Positions 38,998 through 47,582 of a stretch of DNA of 64,000 nt are shown in pieces (position 1 is the stretch's first letter; the number at the start of each line of letters is the position of its first letter). The notes beneath the pieces are model-generated. The model was given only the letters and a program-made list of their open reading frames with translations. It was not told the origin of the DNA and searched no databases. The position numbers and the translations under genes were made by a program. Location: contig JAIQFX010000030.1 in NCBI GenBank assembly GCA_020073005.1, forward strand, positions 21,129 through 85,128, in the 5' to 3' direction. Source of the DNA: Terriglobia bacterium. GTDB lineage: Bacteria; Acidobacteriota; Vicinamibacteria; Vicinamibacterales; CAVVIG01.

Positions 38998-40521
38998 TCA
39001 GCGATCCAGGAAATCGCGGGCGATCGCTCTGACGTCGCGGTGTTCGACGTCGGCGGCGTAGTTCATCGCGCGCATCGCGTCCGGCGACACGCGACCCGAG
39101 AGCCGCTCGAGCGCGCGGCGCGCCTGCGGATAGCGCAGCAGCGTTTCGGCGCGGGCGACGGCGGCGGCATCGTACGGCGGGAAGTAATGCCGGTTGTCGT
39201 CGAGCTGGACGAGATCGAGCCCCTTGATCAATCCGGCGGTCGCATCTCCCGCGATCATGTCGACTTGTCCTGACGCCAGCGCGCGATAGCTCAACGTCAG
39301 GTCCATCACATGCGGAGGCTGAGGAAAGCGCATGCCGTACGCCTTCGCCAGCCCCGTGTAGCCATCCGGACGCTCGACGAACTCATAGCCGAAGCCCGCT
39401 CGCCAATGCGCCGACTCGCGCGCCGCATCGTCGATCGTCGTCAGGCGAAGCGATCGCGCGTCCGATCCGCGCACGAGAATCGCGAACGTGTTGTTGAAGC
39501 CGAGCGGCGGCAGGAGGGTCCGTCCCGTGCGCGCGTAGAGATCGCGCACTGACGAGAAGACGCCGGTCGAATCCATGCTGACGGGTTGATGGAAGACCGC
39601 CGTCAGCGCCGTGCCGGTGTACTCGACGTAGACGTCGATGTCGCCGGTCAGCAGCGCGCGATCGCAAATCAGCGTGCCGCCGAGATTGAGCCGCCGCTGA
39701 ACCGGCAGGCCTTCGCGCTCGATGGATTGCGCAATCAGCTCGCCGAGGACGAGCTGTTCCGTGAAGTTCTTCGATCCGACGACGATCGCGCCGCCCGCCT
39801 GCCGTGCCGCAACGCCGCTCGACACCAGCACGATCCCTGTGACAACCGCGGCCGCACTGGCGACCACCCGCCGAGACCAAGAGCGCCGCCGTGCCGACAA
39901 CTCCCGCTCCATCCAGAGCAGCGATCCGTCGACGGCGAGCGCCAGCACCGCGGCGGGCACAGCGCCGGCGAGAATCACGGTCGTGTCCACCATCGACAGC
40001 CCGCGGTAGATGTACTCGCCGAGGCCGCCCGCGCCAATCGCGGCGGCGATCGTCGCCGACCCGACGCCGACGACGGCCGCGACGCGGACGCCGGCGACGA
40101 TGGACGGCAACGCCAACGGCAACTCGACCAGCCGTAACAACTGACGGGGCGTCATGCCGAGCGCGACGCCCGCCTCCCTGATCGTCGCGTCGATCCCCTG
40201 CAGCCCGGCGATCGTGGTGCGGACGATCGGCAGCAGTCCGTACAGGATCAACACGAGGAGCGCGGCGCGCGCGCCGACGCCGCCGACGAACGGCACCGGC
40301 AGCAGGAAGCCGAACATCGCCAGGCTGGGCACGGTCTGGACGATATTGGCGATCGCCGTCAGCGGCGCGGCGAGACGTGGCCGCCGCGCGGCGAAGATGC
40401 CCAGCGGCACGGCGATCGCGACGGCGACCAGCGTCGATCCGGCGACGAGCAGCACGTGCTGACCGAGCAGCGACGCGAGCTCGACGCGGTGCGCGATCCA
40501 AAAGGAGAAGAGAGCGTTCAT
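38998..40521 (-). CDS. Osmoprotectant-type ABC permease fused to its substrate-binding domain
   Basis: 507 residues. The N-terminal 210 residues form a permease with six hydrophobic segments and the EAA-like loop TIREAGVALGMTPRQLLRLV, as in OpuCB/ProW. A linking helix (ARRRSWSRRVVASAAAVVTGI) leads to a periplasmic domain with OpuCC/ProX features: VVGSKNFTEQLVLGELIAQS, LTGDIDVYVEYTGTALT, and the late GMRFPQPPHVMDLTLSYRAL. It imports compatible solutes such as glycine betaine, choline or proline betaine, though the ligand cannot be read here. The fused form is a known variant of the QAT family. It starts one nt after the stop of the ATPase gene upstream. With both domains present, a two-gene transporter is complete. 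Confidence 0.92.
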   Translation of the reverse strand: MNALFSFWIAHRVELASLLGQHVLLVAGSTLVAVAIAVPLGIFAARRPRLAAPLTAIANIVQTVPSLAMFGFLLPVPFVGGVGARAALLVLILYGLLPIVRTTIAGLQGIDATIREAGVALGMTPRQLLRLVELPLALPSIVAGVRVAAVVGVGSATIAAAIGAGGLGEYIYRGLSMVDTTVILAGAVPAAVLALAVDGSLLWMERELSARRRSWSRRVVASAAAVVTGIVLVSSGVAARQAGGAIVVGSKNFTEQLVLGELIAQSIEREGLPVQRRLNLGGTLICDRALLTGDIDVYVEYTGTALTAVFHQPVSMDSTGVFSSVRDLYARTGRTLLPPLGFNNTFAILVRGSDARSLRLTTIDDAARESAHWRAGFGYEFVERPDGYTGLAKAYGMRFPQPPHVMDLTLSYRALASGQVDMIAGDATAGLIKGLDLVQLDDNRHYFPPYDAAAVARAETLLRYPQARRALERLSGRVSPDAMRAMNYAADVEHRDVRAIARDFLDR

Positions 40522-40522
40522 G

Positions 40523-41287
40523 TCATCGCTCGGCTGAAGCCTCGCGCTGCGTCGCGATCACGGCGTCCAGGAGTTGACGGACGCGCGGATCCGTCGATGC
40601 GGCCACCGCCGCGGGAACATCGCACACCACGAGACGGCCGGCATCGATGACGCCGACGCGATCGCCGAGCGCGAAGGCCTCGCCCATGTCGTGCGTGACG
40701 ATGATCACCGTCTTCCTGACCTTCTGCTGGATGCGACGGAATTCGGCGCGCAGCTCGGCGCGCGTCATGGGATCGAGCGCGCCGAACGGCTCGTCCATCA
40801 GAAGTACCGGTGGATCGGCCGCGAGCGCGCGCGCGACGCCGACGCGCTGGCGCTGTCCGCCCGACAATTCGTCCGGCCATCGCGCGGCGAACTGCTGCGG
40901 CGGCAGTCCGACCAGATCGAGCAACTCGCGGACGCGCGCATCCGTGCGCTCGGCGGTCCATCGCTCGAGGCCCGGGACGACCGCGACGTTGTCCGCCACG
41001 GTCATGTGCGGGAACAGCCCGATGTCCTGCAGCACGTAGCCGACGCGGCGGCGCAGCGCGATCGGATCCCACTCGCGCGCGTCGCGGCCCTCGACCAGGA
41101 CGGTGCCGGCGTCCGCCGTCAGCAATCGATTGACGAGCTTGATGACCGTCGTCTTGCCGGCGCCGCTCCGGCCGACGAGCGCGAGGACCTCGCCGGCCTC
41201 GACGCCGAGGCTGAAATGGTCGAGCGCGCGCGCGCCGTTGGGCCGCGTGAGTGACACGTCTCTGAACTCGATGGAGAACGTGGACAT
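40523..41287 (-). CDS. Osmoprotectant-type ABC transporter ATPase
   Basis: 254 residues with a full set of ABC motifs: Walker A GRSGAGKTTVIKL, the Q-loop (YVLQDIGLFP), signature LSGGQRQRVGVARAL, Walker B VLLMDEPFGALDP and the switch HDMGEA. The length and the QAT-family features (for example RRRVGYVLQDIGLFPHMTV) match OpuCA/ProV-class ATPases, but without the C-terminal CBS domains that sense ionic strength in OpuA. It energises the fused permease/binding protein encoded immediately downstream. The C-terminal end (ATQREASAER) is encoded by sequence resembling a degenerate R1 repeat (GGCTGAAGCCTCGCGCTGCG near 40532). No regulator is adjacent. Confidence 0.93.
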   Translation of the reverse strand: MSTFSIEFRDVSLTRPNGARALDHFSLGVEAGEVLALVGRSGAGKTTVIKLVNRLLTADAGTVLVEGRDAREWDPIALRRRVGYVLQDIGLFPHMTVADNVAVVPGLERWTAERTDARVRELLDLVGLPPQQFAARWPDELSGGQRQRVGVARALAADPPVLLMDEPFGALDPMTRAELRAEFRRIQQKVRKTVIIVTHDMGEAFALGDRVGVIDAGRLVVCDVPAAVAASTDPRVRQLLDAVIATQREASAER

Positions 41288-41418
41288 CAGAGGGCGACAC
41301 TAACATCAAACCGGGGGGCCACGAATCCTATCGCTGGCATCCGCTCAGATCGCGCCGGCGGCGCATCACTCACGATGGAGGGAGGCAACGGTTTCTTCGG
41401 GCGGAACTATCGTGGCGG

Positions 41419-41802
41419 TCAGGAATACCGGGCTCGCCGCAGCAGGCCCCGTAACGATTCGACCAGCAAATCCTGCTGGATCGTGTGGCTCGTGATTGGC
41501 AGCATGGGGATGGGACGGCCGGCCTGACCGGTCGGCAGCCGGACGCGGAGCCTCGCCGCCGCGGGCACGCTGGCGATGACGGCCTCCGCGCGCAACGTCC
41601 GCATGGACACGAGGGCCGTCTCGACAGAATAGAACGGGGCGACGGCGAAGTGGCACCGAGCAAGAATGCCTTCGGCGACGTCACGCCGCGCCGAATCCTC
41701 ATCGATCACGACGATCAGCGGCGCGCTGCCGCCGCGGTCGGGGACGCGACGGCCACCGCGTAAGTTCATTCGACGATCTGCTCTGTGGCGCCGGTCCTTC
41801 AT
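41419..41802 (-). CDS. Degenerate receiver-like small protein
   Basis: 127 residues, possibly starting at the second ATG (ending at 41769). The segment PLIVVIDEDSARRDVAEGIL resembles the first strand and acidic pair of a response-regulator receiver, and FAVAPFYSVETALVSMR matches the next helix. The strand that should hold the phosphorylated Asp reads AEAVIASVPAAARLRV, with no Asp at that place. The end (PMLPITSHTIQQDLLVESLR) resembles the later receiver strands and final helix. If real, it is a phosphorylation-independent pseudo-receiver. It stands alone between two operons, 131 nt and 215 nt away, and GGGAGA precedes its longer start. Codon pattern and fold resemblance support it, but weakly. 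Confidence 0.5.
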   Translation of the reverse strand: MKDRRHRADRRMNLRGGRRVPDRGGSAPLIVVIDEDSARRDVAEGILARCHFAVAPFYSVETALVSMRTLRAEAVIASVPAAARLRVRLPTGQAGRPIPMLPITSHTIQQDLLVESLRGLLRRARYS

Positions 41803-42017
41803 TCGTTCTCCCTCACGGCCCGTCGCGTCAGGTTGCCATTCTTACAGGTCCCCCACTGCAAATGCCTCCGCCGCCGGGACGACTGGATTCGTCAGGAGCA
41901 ACTGTGCGCTGAGACGCGGTCGAGCGCAAGGCGGCAAATCATGGTACGGAGGACAGGAAAGACATAGCCACGGGGCTGCGACCGAGCTGCGCCGAAGTGT
42001 GACGTCCCGCGCTGCAG

Positions 42018-43154
42018 TCACGCCGTGAGGCGTTTCTCCCCAACGACCCTCAGGATCGCTTCCGCCGCCCTTCTGCTCGCGCCTGGGCCGCCCAGCTTCT
42101 CGCGCACCGTCGCGAGGCCGGCGCGGATGCGCGCGGCGCGGTCACGATCCGTCAGCATCGACACGGCTTCGGCGGCGACCGCTTCCGGCGTGAACGCTTT
42201 CTGCGCGAGCTCCGGGACGATCTTCTCGCCGGCGATCAGGTTCACCATCGCGAACATGTCGAGCGAGACGAGCTGTCGCGCCAGCATATAGGTCACATTC
42301 GACAGTCGATAGACGACGACCATCGGCGTGTCGTGCAGCGCGGCCTGCAGCGTCGCCGTGCCCGAGGCCGTGAGCGCGACGTCCGCGGACACGAGCACGG
42401 TGTCGGCCTCGCCCTCGACCATCGTCAAGCCACGCGCGGACTCGAAGAGGTGATCGTCCAGGTGCGGCGCGCGCGCGACGATGAACTGGACGCCGGGGAC
42501 GCGCGACTTGATGAGCGCGGCCGACGCGACGAGATCGGGAAGGATGCGCGACACTTCGTTCGGCCGGCTGCCCGGGAGAATCGCGACCGTCGGCGCCGCC
42601 GGCGAAAAGCCGCGCGCGGCGAGAAACTGATCGCGCGTCGAGGAAGCCTTCGCCAGATCGACGAGCGGGTGCCCGACGAATTCCACCGGCACGCCGCCGT
42701 CGCGGTAGATCGCCTCCTCGAACGGAAAGATCACGAGCACGCGATCGGCGATCGCGCGAATCGTCGCGAGCCGGCCGGCGCGCCACGCCCAGATCTGCGG
42801 GCTGATGTAATAGACGACCGGAATGCCGAGGCGCTTCACTTCGCGCGCGAGCCGCAGATTGAAATCGGGAAAGTCGACGACGACGAGCGCGTCGGGCCGC
42901 TCGGCGCGCGCCGCCGCGACGAGCGTGCGGCGCGTGTCGAACAGCTTCGGCAGCTTCGCCAGCACTTCGGTCATGCCGGTGACCGCGACGCCGCGGTAGT
43001 CGGCGAGCAGCCGTCCGCCGGCCGCCGCGAAGTGCGGGCCGCCGAGTCCGGAGATCGTCAGCGTGGGATCGAGCGCGCGCAGCTCGCGCGTCAGCGCCCC
43101 GGCGTAGAGATCGCCCGAGGCTTCGCCGCACGAGAGCAACAGGCGCGTGCTCAA
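42018..43154 (-). CDS. lpxB: Lipid-A-disaccharide synthase LpxB
   Basis: 378 residues, the standard GT19 length. It joins UDP-2,3-diacylglucosamine and lipid X to form the lipid A disaccharide on the inner membrane. Recognisable parts are SCGEASGDLYAGALTREL at the start (with the catalytic Asp region), VVVDFPDFNLRLAREVKRL, IPVVYYISPQIWAWRAGR, ILPGSRPNEV and the donor-binding ALTASGTATLQAAL followed by TPMVVVYRLSNVT. It overlaps the upstream M16 gene by 4 nt, so it is translationally coupled to a peptidase, an unusual partner. lpxD lies three genes upstream in the same run. The presence of both indicates a Gram-negative envelope with lipid A. Confidence 0.95.
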   Translation of the reverse strand: MSTRLLLSCGEASGDLYAGALTRELRALDPTLTISGLGGPHFAAAGGRLLADYRGVAVTGMTEVLAKLPKLFDTRRTLVAAARAERPDALVVVDFPDFNLRLAREVKRLGIPVVYYISPQIWAWRAGRLATIRAIADRVLVIFPFEEAIYRDGGVPVEFVGHPLVDLAKASSTRDQFLAARGFSPAAPTVAILPGSRPNEVSRILPDLVASAALIKSRVPGVQFIVARAPHLDDHLFESARGLTMVEGEADTVLVSADVALTASGTATLQAALHDTPMVVVYRLSNVTYMLARQLVSLDMFAMVNLIAGEKIVPELAQKAFTPEAVAAEAVSMLTDRDRAARIRAGLATVREKLGGPGASRRAAEAILRVVGEKRLTA

Positions 43155-45430
43155 GAAGCCGGGCGTTTGAAGAACGCGGGATCGACGGCCGTGTTGATCT
43201 TGATCTCGGTGACCTGGCGTTCGACGACCAGCGCGCCGACTTTCTGCGTGGCGTGAAACGGCACCTGAATGCCGTCCACGGGACGGTAGTCGGAGAACTG
43301 CTCCTCGACGAGGGGACGTCCGGGCGCGTTCGCCGCGAAGGCCCGCTTCTCGATCATCGCGGAGTCCGGATTGATGTACAGGACTATCGGATCGAGATCG
43401 GCCGCCGAGACCTCCAGCGCGCGCGTGGTGTGACCGTCGGCATCCTTCGTATCGGCGAGCAGCCGGGTCTTGAGCGTGCCGCTCTTCGCTTCGAGCAGCA
43501 GGGACAGCACGTCGCGGCGCAGGCTCGCCCGCGCGTCGCGCGCCACGGTGTCGGGCGCCACGTGGACGCCGCGCGCGTCGGACGCCCAGGCCTGCTTCCC
43601 GTCGAATCCCTGGACGAGCCCCGGCGCGTCGACGAGAAACTTGTCGGGGTACTGAATGTAGTTCGTGGTCCGCGTCTCGGCGGGACCGTTCGGCGTCGAG
43701 CTCGTCTGCGTCTGCGTCGCCACGATCGTCTTCACGGCGCGCAGCTTGTCGAGGCCGCCTCGCGCGGCGATCACGCGATCGAGCAGTGCGATCGCCTTGG
43801 CATGATCTTCGGGAGTTTCGTCGCCAGCGGCGCGGGCCGCCAGTGGTGCCTGGGCCGCCTGATACGGCGCGTACTGCGGCCGCAGGGACGGACCCGTGTG
43901 TCCGTCCGGGCGGACACGCAGGTCGGCCCCGACAGCCCCTACAGGAGCGCGCGTCCCCGCCCGCTTGAAATTCGCGGACGTCAGATCGAGATCGGCCAGC
44001 TCGACGGTTTCGAAATTGCCGAAGCCGACGCCGTTGAGCTGCGACGCGAACGCCGCGGCGTTGCCGACCAGCACGACCGACAGTCGATCCGGACGCAGCA
44101 ACGTCCGCGCGACGCGCTGCACATCGTCCGGCGTGACCGCGTTCACACGCTCGCGGAAGGTCTGCAGCTGATCGAGCGGCAGCCCGTAGAACACGGCGTT
44201 CATGACCTGCATGGCGATCGCTTCGGGCGTCTCGATCGTCAGCGGGAAGCTTCCGGTCATGTACGCTTTCGCGCCGTCCAGCTCGCGCTCGCTCACGCGC
44301 TCGCGCTGCAGCCGCCAGAACTGATCGACGATGAGGCGGAGCACTTCCGTGGTCGCTTCCGAGCGCGTGTTGGTTTCCGCCTCGAAGTCGCCGGCCTCCT
44401 TGAGCGCGTCCATGTTCGCCTGCGCGCCGTACGTCAGCGAGCGCTCCGTGCGCAGCACCTGATGCAGCCGGTTGCTGCCCTCGCCGCCGAGAATCCTGAT
44501 GGCGAGATTGACGGCCATGTAATCCGGGTGCGTGCGCGTGATGCCGAGATGGCCGACGCGCACTTCGGTCTGCACGGCGTCGGGCTTGTTGACGACGATG
44601 ACGCGGCGCGTCGGGTCGGGCGGATCGATGAAGGTCTGCTTCGGCAGATCCTGCTTCTGCCAGTCGCCGAACACTTTCTTCGCCGTCGTGAACGCCTCTT
44701 CAGCCGTGACGTCGCCGACGATCGCGAGGATCGTGTTGTTGGGCACGAAGTGGCTGGCGTGGAACGCCTGTAGATCCTCGCGCGCGATGCCCGCGAGCGT
44801 GTCAGGCGTGCCGTTGTCGGGCATCCCGTACGGATGGAAGCCGTAGACCAGCCGATCGAAAACCGAATTCGCGATCCACTCCGGATCCTCGGCGCTCACC
44901 TGCAGGCCCGACAGCGTCTGCTCGCGCTGGCGCTCGATCTCGCGCTGCGCGAACGCCGGATGCCGCGCCATGTCGGACAGCATGCGCATGCCGTTCTCGA
45001 AGCTGTCCTTCATCACCATCGTGTTGACGAAGGTGAGATCGGTTCCCGCGCCGGCGCCCATCGCGCCGCCGATGAAGTCGATCGCGTCGTTCATCTCCTG
45101 CGCGGACTTCGTCGTCGTGCCCTGATCGAGCAGCGACGCGAGCAGGTGCACCAGGCCGAGTTTGCCTTTGGGATCCGAGGCCGAGCCCGTGCGGACGAGG
45201 AGGCGCATCGTGACGGCCGGTTGTTCGTGATGAAGAATCGCGACGACCTGCAGGCCGTTCGGCAGCGTCTGGATTTCGTACGGCGGGAACTTGATGTCGC
45301 GGGCCGCCAAGGGCCCCGGCGGGCTTTCGATCGGCCACAGGCGGGTTTGCGCCTCTACGAGACCACCGAGGCAGAGAGAGAGCGCAGAGAAGATGAATAA
45401 GCCACGGAGACACCGAGACATCGAGCTCAT
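43151..45430 (-). CDS. M16-family peptidase homologue lacking the zinc motif, with C-terminal extension
   Basis: 759 residues. Residues 30-460 match the M16 clan (YEIQTLPNGLQVVAILHHEQ, PDYMAVNLAIRILGGEGSNR), but at the place of the HxxEH zinc motif it has GLVHLLASLLDQGT, so the Glu and second His are missing. It is the non-catalytic partner of the next upstream gene, which has HLFEH. An R3 repeat inserts VGADLRVRPDGHTGPSLR near residues 499-517. The C-terminal extension (about 540-759) ends with FSDYRPVDGIQVPFHATQ and INTAVDPAFFKRP, a lipoprotein-carrier-like fold seen in acidobacterial M16 proteins. Its signal peptide seems to derive from an R2 repeat. It overlaps lpxB and the upstream M16 gene by 4 nt each. 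Confidence 0.9.
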   Translation of the reverse strand: MSSMSRCLRGLFIFSALSLCLGGLVEAQTRLWPIESPPGPLAARDIKFPPYEIQTLPNGLQVVAILHHEQPAVTMRLLVRTGSASDPKGKLGLVHLLASLLDQGTTTKSAQEMNDAIDFIGGAMGAGAGTDLTFVNTMVMKDSFENGMRMLSDMARHPAFAQREIERQREQTLSGLQVSAEDPEWIANSVFDRLVYGFHPYGMPDNGTPDTLAGIAREDLQAFHASHFVPNNTILAIVGDVTAEEAFTTAKKVFGDWQKQDLPKQTFIDPPDPTRRVIVVNKPDAVQTEVRVGHLGITRTHPDYMAVNLAIRILGGEGSNRLHQVLRTERSLTYGAQANMDALKEAGDFEAETNTRSEATTEVLRLIVDQFWRLQRERVSERELDGAKAYMTGSFPLTIETPEAIAMQVMNAVFYGLPLDQLQTFRERVNAVTPDDVQRVARTLLRPDRLSVVLVGNAAAFASQLNGVGFGNFETVELADLDLTSANFKRAGTRAPVGAVGADLRVRPDGHTGPSLRPQYAPYQAAQAPLAARAAGDETPEDHAKAIALLDRVIAARGGLDKLRAVKTIVATQTQTSSTPNGPAETRTTNYIQYPDKFLVDAPGLVQGFDGKQAWASDARGVHVAPDTVARDARASLRRDVLSLLLEAKSGTLKTRLLADTKDADGHTTRALEVSAADLDPIVLYINPDSAMIEKRAFAANAPGRPLVEEQFSDYRPVDGIQVPFHATQKVGALVVERQVTEIKINTAVDPAFFKRPAS
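43881..43941. repeat. R3 dispersed repeat inserted in frame in the M16 gene
   Basis: The minus strand reads GTAGGGGCTGTCGGGGCCGA, then CCTGCGTGTCCGCCCGGACG, then GACACACGGGTCCGTCCCTG. It contains inverted parts (TGTCCG/CGGACA) and encodes GADLRVRPDGHTGPSLR without breaking the reading frame. Sequences of this GTAGGGGC...CGGACACACGGGT type are familiar as intergenic repeats in bacterial genomes. It lies between the M16 core and the C-terminal extension. Confidence 0.75.
45362..45420. repeat. R2 repeat forming the M16 signal-peptide coding region
   Basis: The plus strand reads ACCACCGAGGCAGAGAGAGA, GCGCAGAGAAGATGAATAAG and CCACGGAGACACCGAGACA, closely resembling the R2 family seen at 8893-8912 (AACCACAGAGGCACAGAGAT) and 19620-19705. 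In the other orientation it encodes the signal peptide of the inactive M16 subunit. Confidence 0.65.
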
Positions 45431-46785
45431 TGCGCACCGCTCTTCCCTGACGGGAGCAGCGTCAGCACGAGCCGGTTCTCAGGTTTGAAGTACGTTCGCG
45501 CGACGCGCTGGACGTCGGCGACCGTGATGTTCTGGAAGATGTCGAACTCGCCGTCCGCCGTCTTGATGTCGTTGTGGATCACGACGGCGTGCGCCAGCTG
45601 TCCGGCCTTCTGCTGATCCGACTGGCGCCCGAGAATGTAGTCCCGCGCGAACTGGTTCTTCGCGCGCTGCAACTCGTGCTCGGTGATCGGCTCGGTCTTC
45701 AGGCGATCGAGCTCCGCAATCAGCGCGTCGGTCACTTCTTCCGGCGTGTGCCCCGGCTGCACGATCGCGACGGCGTAATACAGGTTGGGGTTCTCGATCA
45801 GATTCGCCGTGCCGAACGCGGCGACGGCCATCTGCTTTTCGTAGACGAGCTTCTTGTAGATGCGCGACGTCTGGCCGTCGGACAGCACCTTCGACGCGAT
45901 GTGCAGCGGATAGGAATCCGGGTTGCCGTCGTAGGTGATGTGATACGCGACGACGACCGCCGGCAGCGGCCAGGGCTCGCGCAGCGTGACCTTTTTTTCT
46001 TTCGTCTGCGGGGGCTCGACCGGAATGTCGCGCGGCACTTCCTTCGACGGCCGCGGCACGCGGCCCAGATACTGGCTGACCATCTGCACGGCCTGCGTCG
46101 GATCGAAGTCGCCGACAAGGACCAGCGTCGCGTTCGTCGGCACGTAGTACGTGTTGTAGAAGTCGCGCACATCGTCCGCGGACGCGGCCTCGAGATCTTC
46201 CATGCTGCCGATCGTCGCGTGCTTGTACGGATGCACGGTGAACGCCTGGTCGTAGATGATCTCGTTCAGCCGGCCGTACGGCTGGTTGTCGACGCGCATC
46301 CGGCGCTCTTCCTTCACGACTTCGCGTTCGTTCGTGAACGTCTCCCTGTCGACGCGCAGCGTCGCCATCCGATCCGCTTCGAGCCACAGGATCAGCGGCA
46401 GGTATTGGGAGGGCACCGTCTCCCAGAACACCGTCTCATCGTCGGTCGTGTAGGCGTTGCTCTGGCCGCCGACCGACGAGATCATCGACGTGTGCGCTTC
46501 GGGCTGCACGTTCTTCGAGCCCTTGAACATCAGGTGCTCGAACAGATGCGCGAATCCGGTGCGGCCCGGCTTCTCGTTCTTCGAGCCGACGTGATACGTG
46601 AGCTGCAGGTGAACGATCGGGACCGAGTGATCCTCAGACAGGACCAGCGTCAGGCCGTTCGGCAGCGTCGTGATCTGGTATTGAAGTTTCGGCGGACGAA
46701 CCGCCGCGGATGAAGGCTGCGTGGCCGCGACAATTGCGAGCGCCGCGACCACCGTGGCGGCGAGACACCGGGACCCTCTGACCAT
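45427..46785 (-). CDS. M16-family zinc peptidase, catalytic subunit
   Basis: 452 residues with a signal peptide (CLAATVVAALAIVAATQPSS). The inverted zinc motif HLFEH occurs in GRTGFAHLFEHLMFKGSKN, with the third ligand Glu about 75 residues on (FTNEREVVKEERRMRV). The C-terminal half (REPWPLPAVVVAYHI and SKVLSDGQTSRIYKKLV) is the inactive M16 lobe. Such proteins form a clam-shell chamber that cleaves unfolded peptides; in the bacterial periplasm they often work as a heterodimer with a partner lacking the motif, which is the next gene (4-nt overlap). It follows the secreted-protein gene by 8 nt. Its place in an operon with lpxD and lpxB suggests a role at the outer membrane. Confidence 0.94.
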   Translation of the reverse strand: MVRGSRCLAATVVAALAIVAATQPSSAAVRPPKLQYQITTLPNGLTLVLSEDHSVPIVHLQLTYHVGSKNEKPGRTGFAHLFEHLMFKGSKNVQPEAHTSMISSVGGQSNAYTTDDETVFWETVPSQYLPLILWLEADRMATLRVDRETFTNEREVVKEERRMRVDNQPYGRLNEIIYDQAFTVHPYKHATIGSMEDLEAASADDVRDFYNTYYVPTNATLVLVGDFDPTQAVQMVSQYLGRVPRPSKEVPRDIPVEPPQTKEKKVTLREPWPLPAVVVAYHITYDGNPDSYPLHIASKVLSDGQTSRIYKKLVYEKQMAVAAFGTANLIENPNLYYAVAIVQPGHTPEEVTDALIAELDRLKTEPITEHELQRAKNQFARDYILGRQSDQQKAGQLAHAVVIHNDIKTADGEFDIFQNITVADVQRVARTYFKPENRLVLTLLPSGKSGAQ

Positions 46786-46793
46786 GAGGTCGA

Positions 46794-47582
46794 TTATCTA
46801 CTGAGTAGGCGGAAACCGGCGAGGCCCCAGGATTGAGGTTGCAGCTCGAGCGGATCGGCGTCGACCCGGCGCTCGAAGCCCGCGAACAGCTCGACGGCGC
46901 CGGCCCGGCCGCTCAGGCGGACACCGGCTTCGAGGACGCCGCCGGCCTGGGCGCCGCGGTTCAATTTCGCGTTGTCGACACCGTAGAAATCGGTGCGACC
47001 GTGGGCGAAGAGCCCGGCGCGCGCGTTGACGGCCCGCCGCACGAGGACGTCGACGTCGCCCTTCCAGAGATAGTCGAGGTTGTCGTGCTTGGTCATGCGC
47101 GCTACCCCCGCGACGACGTCGACCGTCGCGCTGCCGACGCGCTCGCGCCGCAGCGCGCGCACGCCCAGGCCATTCCAATCGATCGGGATCGTCTTCGCCC
47201 GGTCGCCGAGGTGGCGCGAGAGGTGGCTGAACACGGCCGCGACCTCGGTCGCGCCGAAGCGCTTCGAGAGCGACCCTTCGAGCGCGTAGTTGCCCTGGTT
47301 CGGATCGAACGCCCGGATCTGCCGTCCGAGGACGGCCTCGTAGTCGATCAGGACGTTGAAGCGCCCGGAGACGTAATCGACGACGTCGAGGCCGCCGCCG
47401 AAATGCGTGTCCCACACGAACCGATCGTCGTCAATCGCCAGCCTGGCGGCGTTCATGTGAAAGTCCGTGCGCGACATGAACTGCGTGCTGTCGGGCGCCG
47501 GCGCGACGACGGGCTGCTGCGCGGCGGCGCGGCTCGCTGCGAGCATCAGGAAACAGATCGCGACCGCCGAGTGTCTCATCAT
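46794..47582 (-). CDS. Secreted or outer-membrane protein of unknown function
   Basis: 262 residues. The ATG ending at 47582 (or the next codon) overlaps the lpxD stop, giving tight coupling. A signal peptide (MRHSAVAICFLMLAASRAAA) is followed by a mature protein rich in alternating strands with aromatic and glycine residues: DTHFGGGLDVVDYVSGRFNV, LIDYEAVLGRQIRAF, GRTDFYGVDNAKLNRGAQ, GAVELFAGFERRVDADPLEL. This fits a beta-barrel or a porin-like fold, though it lacks a terminal aromatic residue (it ends in FRLLSR). I cannot assign a family. Its position between lpxD and the M16 pair suggests it is an envelope protein, perhaps the substrate or partner of the peptidases. Confidence 0.75.
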   Translation of the reverse strand: MMRHSAVAICFLMLAASRAAAQQPVVAPAPDSTQFMSRTDFHMNAARLAIDDDRFVWDTHFGGGLDVVDYVSGRFNVLIDYEAVLGRQIRAFDPNQGNYALEGSLSKRFGATEVAAVFSHLSRHLGDRAKTIPIDWNGLGVRALRRERVGSATVDVVAGVARMTKHDNLDYLWKGDVDVLVRRAVNARAGLFAHGRTDFYGVDNAKLNRGAQAGGVLEAGVRLSGRAGAVELFAGFERRVDADPLELQPQSWGLAGFRLLSR

